Shown one piece after another: positions 14,277 through 19,132 of a DNA stretch of 19,132 bases. A program made the position numbers and the translations under genes. Origin of the DNA: an uncultured Lachnospiraceae bacterium (GTDB taxonomy: Bacteria > Bacillota > Clostridia > Lachnospirales > Lachnospiraceae); contig CAJUNP010000011.1 of the NCBI GenBank assembly GCA_910587935.1, positions 44,279 to 63,410 on the forward strand. Reading direction: 5' to 3'. The notes beneath the pieces were generated by a model. The model did no database searches. It was given only the letters and a program-made list of their open reading frames with translations, and was not told the origin of the DNA. Numbering within the stretch: position 1 is the stretch's first letter; each line of letters begins with the position of its first letter.

Positions 14277-16961
14277 ATGGCGACAAAGTCGGGAAGCAGA
14301 AAGTCCGCGGGCGGACAGAGAAAGAAAAGTACTTCGGGGACGAGAAGCCGCAGTCAGGGCAGACAATATACGGCACAGGACAGCGCTATTTTTCATGAGA
14401 TCAGTTTAATTGTCATTTTTGCTTTTGCGGCAATTTTATTTTTGTGCAATTTTGGAGTGATCGGGGCAGTGGGCAATACCATCAGCGGCGTAATGTTCGG
14501 ACTGTTCGGTCTTCTGGCTTACGCGGCTCCGGTGTTTGCATTCCTTGCCATTGCGTTTGGATCCATTAATTTGGGGAATCCGGCGGCAAAACGAAAGGTG
14601 ATTGCAGGAATCGTTCTGTTTTTCCTGGTCGGCGTACTGCTGGAATTTTTAAGCGGTTCCATAAGCGGTCTGTCGCAGTATGATCCGGGAATTATTTATA
14701 AAAACTGCAGTGAGGGCAGAAAAGGAGGCGGCGTGCTTGCCGGTTCGCTGGCCTTTATGCTTTATCATTTTCTGGACATGCTGGGCGCCGTTTTAGTAGT
14801 GCTCGTTCTGATGGCCGTCTGTATTGTGCTTGTTACGGAGCGTTCCTTAATCAGCGGCGTGAAAAGCGGAAGCCGTAAGGTTGTAGAGCTAAGCAGGGAA
14901 GACGCCAGACGCAGAAGGGAGATGTCGGAGGAGAGACGCCGCAATCAGGAGGAACTGCGTAAGAGCCGTGAGGAAGAACGGCGTATCCGGGAAGAGGAAA
15001 AAGAAAACGAAAAGATTCTGCGGATGGATAAAAAGATAACCGGCGTAACGATCGATACATCCCTGCACGGAGTCCGGGAAAAGGAGAAAGAATCGGAGCG
15101 GGATGACATTCATGAGATCGTTTTTGAGGAAACGGAAGAACCCACGGAAAAAATTATGGTGGGAAAGAATCAGGACGAGCCCGTTTACGCGGAAACGTAT
15201 GAGCCGGAATTTGATTTCAGCCGGATCCGCATCCGCAGCGAGGCGGTATCGGACCGGGAAGAAGCGGAATACATAGACGGCGAATCCTTTTCGGACGAAC
15301 CGGATTTCATAGAAGAAAAGAATTTCATAGAAGAAAAAACCTTCAAAGAAGAGCAGGCTTACATAGAAGAACCTTTCCGGGAACCGGTAAAAAGAGCGGC
15401 GTCCGAGATGCGGCCTTTACATGAGAGAGATAATACAAAACAGCTGAATCCGTCTCCGGCCATGCAGAATCCGGAAAAGAGGCCGCCGAAAAAATATATG
15501 TTTCCGCCGCTGTCCCGTCTTGCGAAAGGCGCCGGAAAAAGTAAGGACAGCACAAGGGAGCTGGAGGAAACCGCAAAGCGTCTGCAGCAGACGCTGTCTA
15601 CCTTTGGTGTGCGTGTGACTATTACGGATATCAGTCAGGGTCCCAGTGTAACCCGCTATGAGATGCAGCCGGAGCAGGGGGTAAAGGTCAGTAAGATTGT
15701 GGGACTTACGGATGATATCAAGCTGAATCTTGCGGCTACGGATATTCGTATCGAAGCGCCGATTCCAGGAAAAGCCGCGGTGGGGATCGAAGTTCCCAAC
15801 AAGGAAAATACGGCCGTAGCATTAAGGGATCTTCTGGAAACGAAGGAATTTAAGGAGTTTCCCTCTAATATTGCGTTTGCCGTGGGCAAGGATATTGCGG
15901 GCAAAACGGTAGTTTCCGATATTGCCAAAATGCCTCATATGCTGATAGCGGGTTCTACCGGTTCCGGTAAATCCGTGTGCATTAATACATTGATTATGAG
16001 TATTTTGTATAAGGCCCATCCGGACGATGTGAAGCTGATCATGGTAGATCCCAAGGTTGTGGAATTAAGCGTTTATAACGGTATTCCCCATCTTTTAATC
16101 CCGGTTGTGACGGATCCTAAAAAAGCGGCTGCCGCGCTGCACTGGGGCGTGGCGGAAATGACGGACCGTTACAAAAAATTTGCCGATTATAATGTGAGAG
16201 ATCTGAAAGGTTACAACAAGAAGGTCGAGTCCATGCGGGATTCAGGGGATACGGAAGCGCCTGGCAAAATGCCGCAGATTGTGATTATCGTAGACGAGCT
16301 TGCGGATTTAATGATGGTAGCGCCGGGGGAAGTGGAGGAATCGATCTGTCGTCTGGCACAGCTTGCCCGGGCGGCGGGGATTCATTTAATTATTGCGACC
16401 CAGAGACCTTCCGTAGACGTTATTACCGGACTGATCAAGGCAAACATGCCCAGCCGCGCGGCTTTTGCCGTATCGAGCGGCGTAGACAGCCGGACCATTC
16501 TGGATATGAACGGTGCGGAAAAGCTTTTGGGAAAAGGCGATATGCTTTTTTATCCCCAGGGATATTCCAAGCCGGCAAGAGTTCAGGGCGCATTTGTGTC
16601 GGATAAGGAAGTGTCCGATGTGGTTGATTTTATAAAGAATCAGATGATTGGCAATACCTATGCGGAAGATATAGAGGAAAAAATTCAGAATATCGGTTCC
16701 GCGTCTTCTTCCGGCGGCGGCCTTTCCGACGGCGGAAACGAAAGGGACGCTTACTTTGCGGACGCGGGACGGTTTATTATTGATAAAGATAAGGCGTCCA
16801 TCGGGATGCTGCAAAGAGTTCTGAAAGTCGGTTTTAACCGTGCCGCCCGAATTATGGATCAACTGTGCGATTATGGGGTGGTAGGAGAAGAAGAAGGAAC
16901 GAAGCCGCGCAAGGTATTAATGAGTATGGAAGAATTTGAACAGCTTTTGGAAGAAATTTAA
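14277..16961 (+). CDS. ftsK: FtsK/SpoIIIE-family DNA translocase
   Basis: Septum-anchored hexameric motor that pumps chromosomal DNA during division and, in spore formers, into the forespore. The 894 residues start with a basic Ser/Arg/Lys-rich tail (1-35), then about four membrane helices (near 40-62, 68-97, 106-127, 155-187). A long charged linker (about 190-420) has a Glu/Arg-rich coiled coil at 204-245 and short tandem repeats at about 344-367. The motor domain carries IAGSTGSGKSVCINT with Walker A at 559-566, LIMVDPKVVELSVYNGIPHL, and Walker B VIIVDELADLMM, followed by IATQRPSVDVITGLIKANMP. After a Ser/Gly linker comes the winged-helix gamma domain (from about 832, RFIIDKDKASIGMLQRVLKV) that reads KOPS/SRS-type polarity sites. 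AGGGAG lies 10 bases before ATG 14277, a slightly long spacing. fhs follows after 23 bases. FtsK versus SpoIIIE usage cannot be settled from sequence. Confidence 0.96.
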   Translation: MATKSGSRKSAGGQRKKSTSGTRSRSQGRQYTAQDSAIFHEISLIVIFAFAAILFLCNFGVIGAVGNTISGVMFGLFGLLAYAAPVFAFLAIAFGSINLGNPAAKRKVIAGIVLFFLVGVLLEFLSGSISGLSQYDPGIIYKNCSEGRKGGGVLAGSLAFMLYHFLDMLGAVLVVLVLMAVCIVLVTERSLISGVKSGSRKVVELSREDARRRREMSEERRRNQEELRKSREEERRIREEEKENEKILRMDKKITGVTIDTSLHGVREKEKESERDDIHEIVFEETEEPTEKIMVGKNQDEPVYAETYEPEFDFSRIRIRSEAVSDREEAEYIDGESFSDEPDFIEEKNFIEEKTFKEEQAYIEEPFREPVKRAASEMRPLHERDNTKQLNPSPAMQNPEKRPPKKYMFPPLSRLAKGAGKSKDSTRELEETAKRLQQTLSTFGVRVTITDISQGPSVTRYEMQPEQGVKVSKIVGLTDDIKLNLAATDIRIEAPIPGKAAVGIEVPNKENTAVALRDLLETKEFKEFPSNIAFAVGKDIAGKTVVSDIAKMPHMLIAGSTGSGKSVCINTLIMSILYKAHPDDVKLIMVDPKVVELSVYNGIPHLLIPVVTDPKKAAAALHWGVAEMTDRYKKFADYNVRDLKGYNKKVESMRDSGDTEAPGKMPQIVIIVDELADLMMVAPGEVEESICRLAQLARAAGIHLIIATQRPSVDVITGLIKANMPSRAAFAVSSGVDSRTILDMNGAEKLLGKGDMLFYPQGYSKPARVQGAFVSDKEVSDVVDFIKNQMIGNTYAEDIEEKIQNIGSASSSGGGLSDGGNERDAYFADAGRFIIDKDKASIGMLQRVLKVGFNRAARIMDQLCDYGVVGEEEGTKPRKVLMSMEEFEQLLEEI
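15306..15377 (+). repeat. Four imperfect 18-base tandem repeats inside the ftsK linker
   Basis: Units at 15306-15323, 15324-15341, 15342-15359 and 15360-15377 encode FIEEKN, FIEEKT, FKEEQA and YIEEPF. The first two are nearly identical at DNA level and the others have diverged. They lie in the disordered, acidic linker between membrane and motor domains, where length change is tolerated. Slippage or unequal crossover probably created them. Confidence 0.8.
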
Positions 16962-16984
16962 AGATTCCCGAGGAGGTATAATTT

Positions 16985-18655
16985 ATGAAGACAGACATTG
17001 AGATTGCTCAGGAAGCGGTTCTCATTCCCATTACGGAAGTTGCGGAAAGTATCGGAGCGGAAGCGGACGATTTGGAGCTTTACGGAAAATACAAAGCAAA
17101 GCTGACAGAGGAATATCTGGAGAAAATCAGCAGGAATCCCGACGGAAAGCTGATTCTGGTAACGGCAATTAATCCCACGCCTGCAGGCGAGGGGAAAACG
17201 ACCACCAGCGTCGGATTGGGGCAGGCTTTTGGAAAGCTTGGAAAGAAAGCGGTGACCGTACTCAGAGAGCCTTCTTTGGGGCCCTGTTTCGGGGTGAAGG
17301 GAGGCGCAGCCGGAGGCGGGTATGCCCAGGTTGTGCCCATGGAAGATTTAAATCTGCATTTTACTGGAGATTTTCATGCCATTACCGCTGCCAACAACCT
17401 GCTTGCGGCCCTTTTGGATAATCATATCCAGCAGGGAAACGAATTGCGTATCGATTCCAGACAAGTAGTCTGGAAACGATGTCTTGATATGAATGACAGG
17501 GTTCTGCGTAATGTGGTTGTGGGACTGGGAAGCAAAGCGGACGGATTTGTCAGGGAAGATCACTTTGTGATTACCGTTGCGTCCGAAATTATGGCGGTTT
17601 TATGTCTGGCGGTAGACCTTAAGGATCTGAAAGAACGTCTGGCACGGATTGTTGTGGCTTATAACATGGAAGGCCGGCCCGTTACGGCTGGGGATTTGAA
17701 AGCGGAAGGGGCGATGACGGCGCTTTTGAAGGATGCCATGAAGCCGAATCTGGTACAGACCCTGGAGCATACGCCCGTACTGGTGCACGGGGGGCCCTTT
17801 GCCAATATTGCCCATGGATGTAATTCCGTGAGGGCGACGGGGGCGGCTTTAAAGATGGCGGATTATGTAGTCACCGAAGCAGGCTTCGGCGCCGATCTGG
17901 GAGCCGAAAAGTTTTTCAACATTAAGTGCCGTCTGGGCGGCTTTAAACCGGATGCGGTGGTTCTTGTGGCAACGATCCGGGCGTTGAAATACAACGGCGG
18001 TATCGCTAAGGAAAATCTGGGGCAGGAGAATCCGGAGGCGCTGAAAAAAGGAATTGTCAATCTGGAGAAACATATCGAGAACCTGCAGCAGTTCGGTGTT
18101 CCGGTCGTGGTAACCTTAAATTCCTTTGTTACGGATACGGAGGCGGAAATTGCTTTTGTAGAAGAGTTCTGCCGGGACAGGTCCTGTGATTTTGCACTCT
18201 CCGAGGTTTGGGAAAAGGGCGGTGAAGGCGGAATCTCTTTGGCAGAGAAAGTGCTTGAGACATTGGAAAAGAAGGAGAGCCGCTTTCATGTATTGTATGA
18301 GGATTCTCTGTCACTGAAAGAAAAAATAGAGTCTGTCGCCAAAAATATTTACGGTGCAAAGGCGGCGGCTTACAGTGCGCAGGCGGAAGCGCAGATAAAG
18401 AAGCTTACGGAGCTGGGATTTGACAGATTTCCGGTCTGTATGGCCAAAACCCAGTATTCGCTGTCGGACGATCCGTCGCTTCTGGGGAGACCGGACGGGT
18501 TTACCGTTCAGGTCAGAGAGGTTTATGTATCTGCCGGAGCCGGCTTTGTGGTAGTGCTTACGGGCGCCGTTATGACGATGCCGGGACTGCCGAAAAGTCC
18601 TGCAGCGTACCGGATCGATGTAAATGAAGAAGGTAAAATTACCGGATTATTTTAA
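16985..18655 (+). CDS. fhs: Formate--tetrahydrofolate ligase (formyltetrahydrofolate synthetase)
   Basis: ATP-dependent ligation of formate to tetrahydrofolate giving 10-formyl-THF. It is the entry of formate into one-carbon metabolism and, in acetogens, part of the methyl branch of the Wood-Ljungdahl pathway. The 556 residues match the bacterial homotetrameric enzyme (about 555-560). The P-loop is TPAGEGKT (65-72). The first family signature, GVKGGAAGGGYAQV (103-116), and the second, VATIRALKYNGG (328-339), are both present, as are FTGDFHAITAANNLL and HGGPFANIAHGCNS. No large deletion is seen. ATG 16985 has AGGAGG 8 bases upstream. The gene sits 23 bases after ftsK, without visible promoter or terminator, so it is probably cotranscribed, and is followed by folD 31 bases on. 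Wood-Ljungdahl use cannot be inferred from this gene alone, since many non-acetogenic Clostridia carry it. Confidence 0.97.
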   Translation: MKTDIEIAQEAVLIPITEVAESIGAEADDLELYGKYKAKLTEEYLEKISRNPDGKLILVTAINPTPAGEGKTTTSVGLGQAFGKLGKKAVTVLREPSLGPCFGVKGGAAGGGYAQVVPMEDLNLHFTGDFHAITAANNLLAALLDNHIQQGNELRIDSRQVVWKRCLDMNDRVLRNVVVGLGSKADGFVREDHFVITVASEIMAVLCLAVDLKDLKERLARIVVAYNMEGRPVTAGDLKAEGAMTALLKDAMKPNLVQTLEHTPVLVHGGPFANIAHGCNSVRATGAALKMADYVVTEAGFGADLGAEKFFNIKCRLGGFKPDAVVLVATIRALKYNGGIAKENLGQENPEALKKGIVNLEKHIENLQQFGVPVVVTLNSFVTDTEAEIAFVEEFCRDRSCDFALSEVWEKGGEGGISLAEKVLETLEKKESRFHVLYEDSLSLKEKIESVAKNIYGAKAAAYSAQAEAQIKKLTELGFDRFPVCMAKTQYSLSDDPSLLGRPDGFTVQVREVYVSAGAGFVVVLTGAVMTMPGLPKSPAAYRIDVNEEGKITGLF

Positions 18656-18686
18656 AAAGTTATATGAGGGAAGAGAGGAAAAAGGC

Positions 18687-19132
18687 ATGCCACAGATTAT
18701 TGACGGAAAAAAAATATCGGCGCAGATTAAAGAGGAATTAAAAGAAAAGACAGCGCGGTTAAAAGAAAAGGGGATTACCGTAACGCTTGCGGTGATTCAG
18801 GTGGGGAAAGATCCCGCTTCCAGCGTATATGTGGGAAATAAAAAGAAAGCCTGTGAATATATCGGGATACGTTCCCTTGCTTATGAACTGGAGGAGAATA
18901 CAAGCGAGGACGAACTTCTTGCCCTGATCGAAGAACTGAACAAAAGAGAAGATGTAAACGGAATTCTGGTACAGTTACCGCTTCCCGCGCAGATCAATGA
19001 AGATAAAGTCATAAGGATGATCGATCCGAAAAAGGATGTGGACGGATTTCATCCGCAAAGCGTAGGAGCGTTATGCATCGGGCAGCCGGGCTTTGTGTCC
19101 TGCACACCGGCGGGAATCATTCAGCTGTTAAA
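18687..19132 (+). CDS. folD: Bifunctional methylene-THF dehydrogenase / methenyl-THF cyclohydrolase, 5' part
   Basis: Interconverts 5,10-methylene-, methenyl- and 10-formyl-THF, the steps next to Fhs. 148 codons are visible and the frame is still open at the window end; the family is about 280 residues, so roughly half is present. Visible marks are IIDGKKISAQIKEEL (4-18), VIQVGKDPASSVYVGNKKKA (36-55) with the catalytic Tyr48 and Lys52 expected from the YVxxKxKA motif, and GILVQLPLP (92-100). DPKKDVDGFHP (113-123) and SCTPAGI (138-144) follow. The NADP-binding Rossmann part lies mostly outside, so cofactor choice cannot be judged. ATG 18687 is preceded by GAGAGG (18673-18678) at 8 bases. The 31-base gap from fhs has no terminator, so the two form an operon. 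Confidence 0.96.
   Translation, partial: MPQIIDGKKISAQIKEELKEKTARLKEKGITVTLAVIQVGKDPASSVYVGNKKKACEYIGIRSLAYELEENTSEDELLALIEELNKREDVNGILVQLPLPAQINEDKVIRMIDPKKDVDGFHPQSVGALCIGQPGFVSCTPAGIIQLL

Noticed and set aside
16386..16862. 158-codon open frame on the minus strand inside ftsK
   Set aside because: Antisense to the FtsK motor and gamma domains; no independent support.

Overview
The window looks like core chromosome from a low-to-mid GC, Gram-positive anaerobe of the class Clostridia, most probably a Lachnospiraceae-type gut bacterium. This is inferred from strong AGGAGG ribosome binding sites, tight operons, and a characteristic gene set: Rex, NdoA/MazF beside alr, a TepA-like Clp protein before FtsK/SpoIIIE, and fhs-folD. 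I see no mobile element, phage gene, CRISPR array, tRNA or rRNA. Coding density is very high, and no gene-free stretch reaches 300 bases; the longest gaps are about 100-140 bases.

Layout. (1) 1-774: 3' part of NADP-type isocitrate dehydrogenase (+), converging on an ABC-F ATPase gene (-) at 779-2716. The two stop codons lie inside a 9-bp inverted repeat. (2) 2717-2853: a divergent promoter region serving the ABC-F gene (-) and rex (+). It has a perfect TTGACA-17-TATAAT rex promoter, a dyad midway between the two -35 boxes and a possible Rex operator. (3) 2854-4108: rex overlapping a coiled-coil gene of unknown function, then a hairpin. (4) 4175-7300: fused NAD(P)H-hydrate repair enzyme, alanine racemase and an NdoA/MazF toxin without an adjacent antitoxin. 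(5) 7376-13365: from a good promoter, a CNNM/CorC-type membrane protein, YebC, MetY, a GtrB/DPM1-like GT2 and a polytopic membrane protein with a charged tail. The block closes with a clear intrinsic terminator at 13409-13438. (6) 13461-14186: TepA-like Clp-family protein. (7) 14277-19132: ftsK from its own promoter, then fhs and the start of folD, which runs off the window.

How the genes fit together. Rex (NADH/NAD+ sensing) and the NAD(P)H-hydrate repair enzyme both deal with nicotinamide cofactor state. Fhs and FolD carry out successive steps of tetrahydrofolate one-carbon metabolism. MetY makes homocysteine, which consumes one-carbon units on methylation to methionine. Alr supplies D-alanine for the wall. 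The GT2 and membrane protein pair looks like a lipid-linked sugar donor synthase plus a candidate GT-C-type transferase for envelope decoration.

Most of the window is ordinary housekeeping sequence. The parts most likely to hold undescribed biology are the GT2/membrane-protein pair with its conserved-looking cytoplasmic tail, the coiled-coil protein coupled to rex, and the antitoxin-less NdoA.
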